NCBI GenBank assembly: GCA_963704355.1 | Contig: OY969891.1 | Span: forward strand, 186,001-250,000 | Source: Bog-473 sp963704355 | GTDB lineage: Bacteria; Actinomycetota; Acidimicrobiia; Acidimicrobiales; RAAP-2 | Reading direction: 5' to 3' | DNA: 64,000 nucleotides | Part shown: positions 34,905 through 42,967 of the stretch, piece after piece | Layout of the letters: every line of letters begins with the position of its first letter | Position numbering within the stretch: position 1 is the stretch's first letter | Notes under the pieces: model-generated | Database searches by the model: none | What the model saw: the letters and a program-made list of their open reading frames with translations, nothing else | What the model was told of the DNA's origin: nothing | Translations under genes and position numbers: made by a program

Positions 34905-35914
34905 TGGCGGTCCGCTTCTACCAGGTCGGCAGCTTCGCTGTCGGGAACCGGCTGGTGAACCGGGCCGATCGCACCGTCCAGTCGGACGCGGGGCGCTCCA
35001 ATTCGCTCACTTCGGGCCACCGGGCCTGCCAGGGCTGCGGCGAGGCGCTCGGGGCGCGCTACGCCCTCGACGCGGCCATGCGGGCCACCGGCGGCCGGAT
35101 GGTGGCCGTCAACGCCACCGGGTGCCTCGAGGTGTTCTCCACCCCCTACCCCGAGACTTCGTGGCAGATCGCGTGGCTGCACTCGTTGTTCGGGAACGCA
35201 CCGGCGGTGGCGACCGGCGTGGCCGCTGCGCTTCGGGTCAAGGGCCGCACCGAGACGAGGGTGATCGGTCAGGCCGGCGACGGCGGAACGGTCGACATCG
35301 GGTTCGGGTGCCTCTCGGGAATGTTCGAGCGCAACGACGACGTCCTGTTCATCTGTTACGACAACGAGGCCTACATGAACACCGGCGTGCAGCGGTCGGG
35401 GGCGACCCCGCCGGCGGCGCGCACGGCGACGACCGAGGCGGTCGGCCCCCATCCGGGGAACGCGTTCGGCCAGGGCAAGAACATGCCCGTCCTGGCCATG
35501 GCGCACGGCATCCCCTACGTCGCCACGGCGACGGTGGCCGACCTGCACGACCTCGAGGCCAAAGTGACCCGCGCCATGTCGATCCGGGGGGCCCGCTACA
35601 TCCACATCCTCGTGCCGTGCCCGCTCGGATGGGCGAGCGCCTCGAGCGACACGGTGCGGATCGCCCGCCTGGCCACCCAGACCGGTCTGTTCCCCGTCTT
35701 CGAGGCGGAGCACGGCGAGGTGACCGCCGTGACGACGATCCGGCGGCGGGCACCGGTCACCGAGTACCTGCGTCTGCAGGGTCGCTTCGCCCACCTCTTC
35801 GACCCGGAAGGCAACCCCGCCCGGCCCGACATCCTCGACGCGCTCCAGGCGATGGCCGACGACAACATCCGCCGGTACGGGCTCACGGAGGATTCTCTGG
35901 AGGTGCGTGCCTGA
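34904..35914 (+). CDS. 2-oxoacid:acceptor oxidoreductase beta subunit (TPP-binding)
   Basis: The 336-residue PorB-like subunit has RACQGCGEALGARYALDAAM (start of the TPP domain with the CxxC-type cysteines), NATGCLEVFSTPYPETSW, the TPP/Mg motif GQAGDGGTVDIGFGCLSG, and NEAYMNTGVQRSGATPPAA. It holds thiamine diphosphate and at least one [4Fe-4S] cluster. It is coupled on both sides: ATG overlaps the alpha stop and its TGA overlaps the ATG of the FAD/Fe-S gene. Confidence 0.92.
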   Translation: MAVRFYQVGSFAVGNRLVNRADRTVQSDAGRSNSLTSGHRACQGCGEALGARYALDAAMRATGGRMVAVNATGCLEVFSTPYPETSWQIAWLHSLFGNAPAVATGVAAALRVKGRTETRVIGQAGDGGTVDIGFGCLSGMFERNDDVLFICYDNEAYMNTGVQRSGATPPAARTATTEAVGPHPGNAFGQGKNMPVLAMAHGIPYVATATVADLHDLEAKVTRAMSIRGARYIHILVPCPLGWASASSDTVRIARLATQTGLFPVFEAEHGEVTAVTTIRRRAPVTEYLRLQGRFAHLFDPEGNPARPDILDALQAMADDNIRRYGLTEDSLEVRA

Positions 35915-37539
35915 TGGAGAAACCCTTCGCCATCACCCTCGAGGTCGGGTCGAGCCTGGCCAACAAAACCGGCAGCTGGCGCACCGAGCGGCCCGTCTAC
36001 GTGGACCGACTGCCCCCGTGCAACGACGCCTGTCCGGCGGGCGAGAACATCCAGCAGTGGCTGTATCTGGCCGAGGACGGCTCGTACGAAGCGGCCTGGC
36101 GCGAGATCATGCGGGCCAACCCGTTCCCCGCCGTCATGGGACGGGCTTGCTTCCACCCGTGCCAGACCGCCTGCAACCGGGCCACGGTCGACGAGGCGGT
36201 CGGCATCAACGCCATCGAGCGCTTCTTGGGCGACCGGGCCCTCGAGGGGGGCTGGCTTCCCGACCCCGTGTGCGCCCCCACCGGCCGCCGCGTCCTGGTG
36301 GTCGGGTCCGGACCCGGCGGCATGACGGCCGCGTATCACCTGCGCCTGCTCGGCCACGAGGTGGTCGTGTACGAGTCGTCACCGCTCCCGGGCGGAATGA
36401 TGCGCTACGGGATCCCCGCCTACCGCCTTCCCCGGGACGTGGTGGCCGCAGAGATCGACCGCATCGTGGCCATGGGCGTACGGATCGAATGCGGGAAGCC
36501 GGTCGAGGACCTCGACGCCGCCCTCAAGGAAGGGGACTTCGACGCCGCCTTCCTGGCGGTCGGGGCTCAGCGCGGGCGGCATGCCGACATCCCCGCCGGG
36601 GACTCGGCCCGCATCCTCGATGCGGTCTCGCTGCTGCGGGACACCGAGGGCCCCGACGCACCCGCCCTGGGCCGCCGGGTGGTGGTCTACGGCGGCGGCG
36701 ACACCGCGATGGATGCTGCACGGACGGCCCGTCGTCTGGGCGCTGAAGAGGCCGTCGTCGTCTACCGGCGCACCCGGGAGCGAATGCCGGCCAACCTCGA
36801 GGAGGTCATGGACGCCGTCGACGAAGGGGTCCGCCTCCAGTGGCTCTCTACGGTCGTGGGGGACGAAGGCGGCGTGCTCACCATTGAGCGGATGGAGCTC
36901 GACGAGACGGGCTTCCCCCGGCCCACCGGCGAGCTCGAGGAGCTGCGGGCGGACGCGCTGGTGCTGGCGCTGGGTCAGGAAGCCGACCTCTCGCTGCTGC
37001 GGTCGATGCCCGACGTCCACCCGCAGGGCGGCCTGGTCCCGGTCGGACGGGACCTCATGTCGGAACGTCCCGGTGTGTTCGCGGGCGGGGACGTGGTGGC
37101 GGGAGCCCGCACGCTCACCGACGCCATCGGCCACGGCAAGTTGGCGGCCCGGGCCATCGACGCCTGGTTGGACGGCCGCCCCTTGGAGCGTCCGGCCCGC
37201 CACGCCCTGGCCACGGCGGCGCACCTGAACACCTGGTACTACGCCGACGCGCCCAAGTCGGTGCGGCCCCGCCTCGAAGCGGCCCGGCGCACGTCGACCT
37301 TCGACGAGGTCGTCGGGGGCCTCGACGAATCGACCGCCCTCTACGAGGCCCGGCGGTGCATGTCGTGCGGCAACTGCTTCCAGTGCGACAACTGCTTCGG
37401 GGTGTGCCCGGACAACGCCGTGCGAAAGGTCGACGAGGCGCACGGGTACGCCTTCGACTTCGACTTCTGCAAGGGATGCGGGCTGTGTGTGCAGGAGTGC
37501 CCGTGCGGCGCCATCGAGATGGTGCCTGAGGAGATCTGA
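35914..37539 (+). CDS. GltD-like FAD oxidoreductase fused to 2x[4Fe-4S] ferredoxin (oxidoreductase electron-acceptor subunit)
   Basis: The 541-residue fusion has three parts. Residues ~25-110 form a cysteine-rich GltD N-terminal domain (CNDACPAGENIQQWL, ACFHPCQTACNR). Residues ~125-440 are a FAD/NAD(P)-disulfide-oxidoreductase-like module (VLVVGSGPGGMTAAYHLRLLGHEV, VVYGGGDTAMDAARTARRLG, GVFAGGDVVAGARTLTDAIGHG). The end is a bacterial-type dicluster ferredoxin (CMSCGNCFQCDNCFGVCP and CKGCGLCVQECPCGAIEM), the usual delta subunit. It should let the oxoacid oxidoreductase exchange electrons directly with NAD(P)H. The ATG overlaps the beta stop (TGATG). Confidence 0.88.
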   Translation: MEKPFAITLEVGSSLANKTGSWRTERPVYVDRLPPCNDACPAGENIQQWLYLAEDGSYEAAWREIMRANPFPAVMGRACFHPCQTACNRATVDEAVGINAIERFLGDRALEGGWLPDPVCAPTGRRVLVVGSGPGGMTAAYHLRLLGHEVVVYESSPLPGGMMRYGIPAYRLPRDVVAAEIDRIVAMGVRIECGKPVEDLDAALKEGDFDAAFLAVGAQRGRHADIPAGDSARILDAVSLLRDTEGPDAPALGRRVVVYGGGDTAMDAARTARRLGAEEAVVVYRRTRERMPANLEEVMDAVDEGVRLQWLSTVVGDEGGVLTIERMELDETGFPRPTGELEELRADALVLALGQEADLSLLRSMPDVHPQGGLVPVGRDLMSERPGVFAGGDVVAGARTLTDAIGHGKLAARAIDAWLDGRPLERPARHALATAAHLNTWYYADAPKSVRPRLEAARRTSTFDEVVGGLDESTALYEARRCMSCGNCFQCDNCFGVCPDNAVRKVDEAHGYAFDFDFCKGCGLCVQECPCGAIEMVPEEI

Positions 37540-37588
37540 GGCCGGGGGCAGCGACCGCGGAGCCGCTCCGGTCGCGGCCGGTCGCCGG

Positions 37589-39898
37589 CTAGCGCCGGCC
37601 GCGCCGCCCGATCGACCTGCGGGGCGCGACCCCACCGCCCTGGGGACGCCCCGGCACGGTGGCCTCCAGGAGCATCCGCCACTCGGCCTCGGCGACCGTC
37701 TGGCGCACCGCCTCGACGGCATCGGGGTTCACCGAAATGGAGGTGATGCCCTGGCGCACCAGGTGCTCGGCAAAGGCGGGCCGGTTCGACGGAGCCTGTC
37801 CGCACAAAGACGACGTGATGCCGGCCTCCTTGGCACCCCCGATGATGCGCCCGATGGCATCGAGCACGGCCGGGTCGGCCTCGTCGAAGACGTCGGCGCA
37901 GATCTGGGAGTCCCGGTCGACACCGAGCATCAGTTGGGTCAGGTCGTTGCTGCCGATGGACACCCCGCTGATCCCCATGGAGGCGTAAGTCGGGATCCAG
38001 TACGCCACCGATGGCACCTCGGCCATCACCCATACCGGCAGGGAGCCGCCGACAGGACTGGAGTCGACCACCTCGAGGCAGGCCTCGAGCTCCCAGGCGG
38101 TGCGGACGAAGGGGATCATGAGCACGACGTTGGCGGTCTCCTCGAGCACCCGGGACAGGACGTCGAGCTCGAGCCGGAAGAGGTCGGGCTCGCGGACGTA
38201 GCGGTAGCAGCCGCGGTAGCCGATCATGGGGTTCTCCTCTTTGGGTTCGAACTTGTCACCCCCCTCGAGGTTCGAGAACTCGTTGGACCGGAAGTCGATG
38301 CTCCGGTAGACGACCGGACGCGGCTCGAACGCCCGCGTGATGTGCACGAGCGACTTGGCCATGCTCTCGACGAATGTCTTCTGCTCGCCCCGCTCGAGCA
38401 GCCGCCGGGGGTGCACCCCGCCCAGCGCGTCGGTGACCATGAACTCCGCCCGGAGCAGGCCGACGCCGTCCACCGGGAGGGCCGCCACCTCCTGCGCGTG
38501 CTCGGCGAAGGCCAGGTTCACGTAAATCCGGGTGGCGAGCGCCCCCGGTCCGCTCTCGACGCGGCTCGAGCCGGGCTCGGACACGGCGACCACGGGGGCC
38601 TCGGCCCCCTCGGTCACCAGGCCCTGGGCCCCGTCGACCGTCACCAGCTCGCCGTCGCGGAACACGGTGGTGGCGGTGCGGGCACCGACCACCGCGGGCA
38701 CGCCGAGCTCACGCGAGACGATGGCGGCGTGGCAGGTCATCCCCCCACCGTCGGTCACCACGGCCGCCGCCCGCCGCATGGTGGGCACCCAGTCCGGACT
38801 GGTCATGGGGGCGACGAGGACCTCGCCGGCCTGCAGGCGGTGACCCTCGTCCGGCGTCTGCAGCACCCGCACGACGCCCGACGCCCGTCCCGCCGACGCG
38901 GCCAGGCCCTGGACCAGAACGGCACCCTGGTCGGCGGGAGTGACCGGCGCACCCCCGACGGCGGTGACGGGACGGGACTGCACGAGGTAGGTGCGGCCGC
39001 CCGCCATGGCCCACTCGGTGTCCTGGGGGGACCGGTAGTGCTGCTCGACGGCCAGCCCCAGGCGGGCGACCTCGAGCACCTCGGCGTCGGCGAGCACCCG
39101 GAGGCTGCCCTCGGACGGGTCGAGGTCGATGCGCTGGTCCTCGCCGTCGGGCCCGCGCACGATTTTGAAGTTCTGCGTGCCGACCCGGACGTGGAGGAGA
39201 CGAGGCCCGTCCTTGTCGACGACGTAGGTGTCGGGCTCGACCATCCCGCTCACGACGACCTCACCCTGCCCGAAGGCGGCCTCAATCACGATGTGGTCGG
39301 TCTCACCACTCGAGGGGTCGAGCGTGAACATGACGCCCGAGCGCTCGGAGGGGACCATCTCCTGCACCACCACGGCGATGGCCGGCTCGGCCGTCAGGCT
39401 CTTGTCGCCGCGGTAGAAGATCGACCGGGCGCCCCAGAGGGAGGCCCAACAATCCACGAGGCGTCCCAGCACCTCGTCCTTGCCCGCCACGTTGGTGAAA
39501 GTCTCGTTCATGCCGGCGAACGACGTGCCCTCGGCATCCTCGCCGATGCCGGAGGACCGCACGGCCACACGCACCTGGTCCCCGAGGCGCTCATAGGCGG
39601 AGAGCACGGCCGTGGCGAGGTCATCGGGGACGCGCACCGAGTGCACGAGGTCCTTCGCCTCTCCGGCCAGGTGGTCGAGGCCGTCCTGGGACGCCGTGCG
39701 GGCCTCGGCCAGGATCGCCACCAACCGCTCGCGGACACCCGCCCGGGCCATGGCGTCGAGATAGGCCTCTCCGGTGACGACGAACCCCGGCGGGACCGGG
39801 AGCCCGCCCGCCGTCAGCTCCCCCAGGTTGGCGCCCTTGCCGCCCACCGATCCGGTGTCGCCGAGACGGATGTCCTCGAACCATCGAACTGTCTGCAT
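37589..39898 (-). CDS. ppsA: pyruvate, water dikinase (PEP synthase)
   Basis: The 769-residue PEP synthase has an N-terminal ATP-grasp domain (SVGGKGANLGELTAGGLPVPPGFVVT, VAVRSSGIGEDAEGTSFAGMNET), a swivelling phosphohistidine domain with GGGMTCHAAIVSRELGVPAVVG (catalytic His), and a PEP-binding barrel with GVGLLRAEFMVTD, ENPMIGYRGCYRY and GSNDLTQLMLGVDRDS. It converts pyruvate + ATP to PEP + AMP + Pi. It converges with the oxidoreductase operon and is divergent from the CoA-transferase-like gene; a DosR-like half-box lies in the shared upstream region. The pairing with pyruvate oxidoreductase suggests interconversion of acetyl-CoA, pyruvate and PEP. Confidence 0.92.
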   Translation of the reverse strand: MQTVRWFEDIRLGDTGSVGGKGANLGELTAGGLPVPPGFVVTGEAYLDAMARAGVRERLVAILAEARTASQDGLDHLAGEAKDLVHSVRVPDDLATAVLSAYERLGDQVRVAVRSSGIGEDAEGTSFAGMNETFTNVAGKDEVLGRLVDCWASLWGARSIFYRGDKSLTAEPAIAVVVQEMVPSERSGVMFTLDPSSGETDHIVIEAAFGQGEVVVSGMVEPDTYVVDKDGPRLLHVRVGTQNFKIVRGPDGEDQRIDLDPSEGSLRVLADAEVLEVARLGLAVEQHYRSPQDTEWAMAGGRTYLVQSRPVTAVGGAPVTPADQGAVLVQGLAASAGRASGVVRVLQTPDEGHRLQAGEVLVAPMTSPDWVPTMRRAAAVVTDGGGMTCHAAIVSRELGVPAVVGARTATTVFRDGELVTVDGAQGLVTEGAEAPVVAVSEPGSSRVESGPGALATRIYVNLAFAEHAQEVAALPVDGVGLLRAEFMVTDALGGVHPRRLLERGEQKTFVESMAKSLVHITRAFEPRPVVYRSIDFRSNEFSNLEGGDKFEPKEENPMIGYRGCYRYVREPDLFRLELDVLSRVLEETANVVLMIPFVRTAWELEACLEVVDSSPVGGSLPVWVMAEVPSVAYWIPTYASMGISGVSIGSNDLTQLMLGVDRDSQICADVFDEADPAVLDAIGRIIGGAKEAGITSSLCGQAPSNRPAFAEHLVRQGITSISVNPDAVEAVRQTVAEAEWRMLLEATVPGRPQGGGVAPRRSIGRRGRR

Positions 39899-39941
39899 GC
39901 CTCGCCCCTTTCCGGCCTGACCGGCAATGCCGTGTACTCCG

Positions 39942-39984
39942 ATCTTCCCTGCTCAATCGTGCATTCGATAGGGACCAACTTCGC
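39942..39984 (-). promoter_or_regulatory. DosR-like half-box and -10 for ppsA
   Basis: GGGACCAACTTCGC (39971-39984, plus-strand reading) is one good half-site, 21 bp from the strong box at 39992. On the minus strand GAAGAT (39942-39947) fits the same spacing and predicts a start at 39935, with AAAGGGG before ATG 39898. Confidence 0.4.
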
Positions 39985-39991
39985 TTTCGAC

Positions 39992-40035
39992 AGGACCAAG
40001 GTCCCCTGTTCGCGGCGCGGTGCATTTGTGAGACT
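39992..40035 (+). promoter_or_regulatory. DosR-like box and -10 for CoA-transferase gene (leaderless)
   Basis: AGGACCAAGGTCCC (39992-40005) is a near-perfect 6+2+6 palindrome extended by flanking ACAGG/CCTGT. GAGACT (40030-40035) lies at -12 to -7 of GTG 40042, whose upstream sequence has no Shine-Dalgarno. The box centre is 43.5 bp from the GTG. Confidence 0.65.
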
Positions 40036-40041
40036 GGGCCC

Positions 40042-41283
40042 GTGCAGGCGCTGGCCTTCGACGACGTCGTGGCGCGGCTGCGCGGACTCGGCCGCGAGGA
40101 GCCACGCGTCGTGATCTCGGGCAACTCGGCCAACCCGCTCACTCTGATTGACGCTCTGCTCGCCGCCCGGGAGCGGTGCCGAGTCTTCCAACTCAACGCC
40201 CACGACGGGTTCTCCGCCAACCCGGCGTTCGTCGCCGAGACCCCCTTCGTGGGGCCGGGCATGCGCCACGATCCCATGCTCGACTACCTGCCGGTGCGGC
40301 TGTCGCTGGTGCCGCGGCTGTTCGCCACCGTGCGACCGGTGGACGCGGTGCTGGTCCACACGTCGTTGCCGCGTGGGGGCAAGGTGTCGCTCGGGATCGA
40401 GGTCAACATCCTCCCTGCGGCCATTGAGCAGGCCCGGGCCCGCGACGGCCTCGTGATCGCCCAGATGAACGCGCGCATGCCGTACACCTTCGGCGACGGA
40501 GAGATCCCGCTCGAGCTCATCGACGGGGCCATCGAGGTCGACACGCCCCTCGAATCGCCCAGCGTCGGGCCGGCCGACGACGCCGCGCACCTGATCGGTG
40601 AGCGTGTCGCCCGCTTCGCCGAAGACGGGACCACGCTGCAATTGGGCATCGGGCTGATCCCCACCGTCGCCGCCACGATGATGTCCGACCTGAGGAACCT
40701 GCGCGTCTGGTCGGAAATGATCAGCGACGGAGTGCTCACGCTGCACCGAGCCGGCGCTCTCGATCCCGACCGCCCGGTGACGAGCTCCTTTCTCATCGGC
40801 TCACCCGACCTCTACGGCTGGGCCGACTGGAACGAGGGGCTCCGGATGCGGCGGACCGAGACCGTCAACGACCCGTCGCGCATCGCCGAGCAAAGGGCGA
40901 TGCTCTCCATCAACGCCGCCATGCAGGTCGACCTCTTCGCCCAGGCCAACGCGAGCTTCGTCGACAACCGGATCCACTCGGGATTCGGCGGCCAGCCCGA
41001 CTTCGTCACCGGGGCTCTGCACTCGAGCGGAGGGCACGCGATCGTCGGGTTGCACGCCTGGCACCAGAAGACCGACACCTCCACCGTCGTGCCGATCCTC
41101 ACCAACCCGGTCACCTCGTTCCAGCACTCGGCCATCGTGAGCGAACACGGGTGCGCCGAGCTCTTCGGCCGTTCCCAGCACGCGCAGGCGCAGTTGATCA
41201 TCGATGAGGTGGCCGACCCCCGGGCTCGCCCACACCTCGCCGCGTCGGCGGGACGCCTTGGCCTGAGGCGCGACTTCGATTAG
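40042..41283 (+). CDS. acetyl-CoA hydrolase/transferase family protein (4-hydroxybutyrate/acetate CoA-transferase-like)
   Basis: The 413-residue product has the family's two-domain layout: RVVISGNSANPLTLIDALLAARE, GGKVSLGIEVNILPAAIEQ, LQLGIGLIPTVAATM, the catalytic-Glu region VWSEMISDGVLTL, and SGFGGQPDFVTGALHSSGGH. Members move CoA between acetate and another acid (succinate, propionate or 4-hydroxybutyrate) or hydrolyse acetyl-CoA. In this cluster it could release acetate from acetyl-CoA while conserving the thioester energy. GTG 40042 is at the predicted transcription start (leaderless). A universal stress protein follows 28 bp after its stop. Confidence 0.87.
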   Translation: MQALAFDDVVARLRGLGREEPRVVISGNSANPLTLIDALLAARERCRVFQLNAHDGFSANPAFVAETPFVGPGMRHDPMLDYLPVRLSLVPRLFATVRPVDAVLVHTSLPRGGKVSLGIEVNILPAAIEQARARDGLVIAQMNARMPYTFGDGEIPLELIDGAIEVDTPLESPSVGPADDAAHLIGERVARFAEDGTTLQLGIGLIPTVAATMMSDLRNLRVWSEMISDGVLTLHRAGALDPDRPVTSSFLIGSPDLYGWADWNEGLRMRRTETVNDPSRIAEQRAMLSINAAMQVDLFAQANASFVDNRIHSGFGGQPDFVTGALHSSGGHAIVGLHAWHQKTDTSTVVPILTNPVTSFQHSAIVSEHGCAELFGRSQHAQAQLIIDEVADPRARPHLAASAGRLGLRRDFD

Positions 41284-41311
41284 CTCTACGGAAGAACGAC
41301 CGGAGGTGGAA

Positions 41312-41725
41312 ATGGCTGCGTTGAAGACGATTGCCGTCGGCTACGACGGATCTCCCGACTCCGAAGTGGCCGTCCGGTGGGCGGCGGAACTCGCGGTCTC
41401 GGTCGGCGCCCAACTTGTGGTTGTGGATGCGATTGGACTTCTGGAGGGAGCCGGCATTTCGGAGCGTCGGCCGGACGGCACCGTTGCGTTAGAAATCGCT
41501 TCTTCGGTGGGCATAGAGCCTGGGCGCGCGCAATGGCTCGTCCTCGACGGCGACCCCTATTCGGTGTTGCTACGCGTGGCCAGTCCGCCGACTTCGGCGG
41601 ACCTGGTCGTTGTCGGCACCAGAGGCGCTGGGAAGCACTCGGGATCGATTTTGGGCAGCACCAGTCTGGAGTTGGCCGAGACGGCAGAAGCACCGCTCGC
41701 CATCGTGCCGATGGGCGAGGCTTGA
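41312..41725 (+). CDS. universal stress protein (UspA family)
   Basis: The 137-residue single UspA domain starts with IAVGYDGSPDSEVAVRWAAELA and ends with the nucleotide-binding pattern DLVVVGTRGAGKHSGSILGSTSLELAETAEAPLAIVP (G-x2-G-x9-G-S-like), so ATP binding is plausible. ATG 41312 follows CGGAGG. It is directly downstream of the CoA-transferase gene and probably cotranscribed. Several universal stress proteins are known members of the mycobacterial DosR regulon. Confidence 0.88.
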   Translation: MAALKTIAVGYDGSPDSEVAVRWAAELAVSVGAQLVVVDAIGLLEGAGISERRPDGTVALEIASSVGIEPGRAQWLVLDGDPYSVLLRVASPPTSADLVVVGTRGAGKHSGSILGSTSLELAETAEAPLAIVPMGEA

Positions 41726-41808
41726 CGGGCGGGTTCGCGCCTACCCCTCATCGTGGTGCGGCGTTCCTTGTGCGGCGACCCCTCGGGGTCCGGCCGGGCT
41801 CCCTTTCG

Positions 41809-42255
41809 CTAGTGATCGCGAAAGACGAGGACCGGGCAGTGGGCATGCGTGGCGCAGCGTTCACTGACCGAACCCAGGAGCATCCCGGTGAACTCGCCGT
41901 GTCCTCGGCTGCCGACGACCAACAAGGACGCGCCTTTCGAAACGTCGACAAGGATCGGCGATGGGTTTCCCTCCACCACCCGGCTCGTCATCGACAGGTG
42001 GGGCCACTCGCACTCGAGGTCGATCAGGGCCTTCTCGAGGACGTGCTTGGCGTCACCCTCCGGATCGAGGCCGGCCAGGATCGGCGTGTACCAACCCGGG
42101 CTTCTGTACCAATCCCAGACGACGACCACCTCGAGCGTCTCGCCGGCCAAGGACGCGTATTTGGCGGCCCACCGCAAGGCACTGATCGAGGCGGGGGAGC
42201 CGTCGATGCCGACCACGATCTTCGCGCTCGTGCGTTCGGTGTCTGTGCTCGTCAC
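41809..42255 (-). CDS. universal stress protein (UspA family)
   Basis: The 148-residue UspA domain has KIVVGIDGSPASISALRWAAKYASLAGETLEVVVVWDW and a full ATP-binding signature, LLVVGSRGHGEFTGMLLGSVSERCATHAHCPVLVF. The GTG start at 42255 was chosen for AAGGAAG at proper spacing; the open frame upstream has no family similarity. It is divergent from the USP gene at 42518, and the 262-bp gap between them contains three DosR-like boxes. Confidence 0.9.
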   Translation of the reverse strand: MTSTDTERTSAKIVVGIDGSPASISALRWAAKYASLAGETLEVVVVWDWYRSPGWYTPILAGLDPEGDAKHVLEKALIDLECEWPHLSMTSRVVEGNPSPILVDVSKGASLLVVGSRGHGEFTGMLLGSVSERCATHAHCPVLVFRDH

Positions 42256-42357
42256 GACCCACTTCCTTTCTCCGGTGCCGACGGTGCGCAGGCCAGGTAG
42301 TTCGAAGGCTACGGATCCTCGGGGCGAGATCACTACGGACGATCGTCATGACGCGAT

Positions 42358-42371
42358 GGGACCAAGGTCCC
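42358..42371. promoter_or_regulatory. DosR-like box, best match in window
   Basis: GGGACCAAGGTCCC is a perfect GGGACC-AA-GGTCCC inverted repeat between the two divergent universal stress protein genes. No -10 at the standard spacing is clear on either strand, so it may serve the minus-strand gene with a weak -10 or act as an auxiliary site. Confidence 0.6.
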
Positions 42372-42415
42372 TCACGGCAGAGATGCAGCTTCGACGTCAC
42401 ACCCCGGCGGCATCC

Positions 42416-42429
42416 GGGACTGTTATCCC
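42416..42429. promoter_or_regulatory. second DosR-like box in USP divergent region
   Basis: GGGACTGTTATCCC has the GGGACT and TCCC ends of the mycobacterial consensus and sits 22 bp, two helical turns, from the box at 42438. On the minus strand GAAGCT (42387-42392) is a possible -10 for the USP at 42255. Confidence 0.5.
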
Positions 42430-42437
42430 TGTTCCTT

Positions 42438-42481
42438 GGGACGTTCCTCCCTACGCGGGCGGGGTGGAATGCGAGGACCAT
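42438..42481 (+). promoter_or_regulatory. DosR-like box and -10 for USP-phosphoketolase operon
   Basis: GGGACGTTCCTCCC (42438-42451) and GACCAT (42476-42481) have the standard spacing and predict a start at 42488. A 30-nt leader with GGAGGA then precedes ATG 42518. Confidence 0.55.
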
Positions 42482-42517
42482 GACAAGAGACCTGGCAGCG
42501 ATCCGGAGGAGACCGCA

Positions 42518-42961
42518 ATGGAAACGAACGACCCGAACGCTCAGGACACGGACGAAGTTCGAATCGTCGTTGGCGTCGACGCTTCGGCGTGCTCCCAGCG
42601 TGCTGTCGAGTTCGCCGCGAAGGAGGCCTCCCGGTGGGGCGCTCTCCTTCATGTGGTGAGTGCGTACCACGAGACGCCAACCGAAGGGGGCCTCGTCGTG
42701 CCACTCTGTGTCTTCCAAGAATCGGCCGAGGCCATCGTCTCCGACGCTCTGCGCCAGGCCGAAGAGCTCGAGCCCACCGTCGTCGTCAAGGGCGAGACCG
42801 TGTTCGACGCCCCTGGACCGGCGGTTACTCGACTGAGTAAGGGAGCGGTTGCACTCGTGGTCGGGACGCGCGGCCACAGCGGACTGACCGGCCTTCTTTT
42901 GGGGTCCGTGTCGGAGTACGTGCTGCACCACGCGACCTGCACCACGATCGTCGTGCGCTGA
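42518..42961 (+). CDS. universal stress protein (UspA family)
   Basis: The 147-residue UspA domain has an acidic N-terminal tail, then RIVVGVDASACSQRAVEFAAKEASRWGALLHVVSAYHE, and ends ALVVGTRGHSGLTGLLLGSVSEYVLHHATCTTIVV, an intact nucleotide-binding signature. GGAGGA lies 8 bp before ATG 42518. It is the first gene of a five-gene run (USP, unknown, PNPOx-like, phosphoketolase, acetate kinase) in which gaps are 6 bp, overlap, 90 bp and overlap. Confidence 0.92.
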   Translation: METNDPNAQDTDEVRIVVGVDASACSQRAVEFAAKEASRWGALLHVVSAYHETPTEGGLVVPLCVFQESAEAIVSDALRQAEELEPTVVVKGETVFDAPGPAVTRLSKGAVALVVGTRGHSGLTGLLLGSVSEYVLHHATCTTIVVR

Positions 42962-42967
42962 CCGACC

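Noticed and set aside
37487..40114. 875-codon open frame opposite ppsA
   Set aside because: Product is His/Arg/Gly-rich without a fold; the minus strand encodes an unmistakable PEP synthase.
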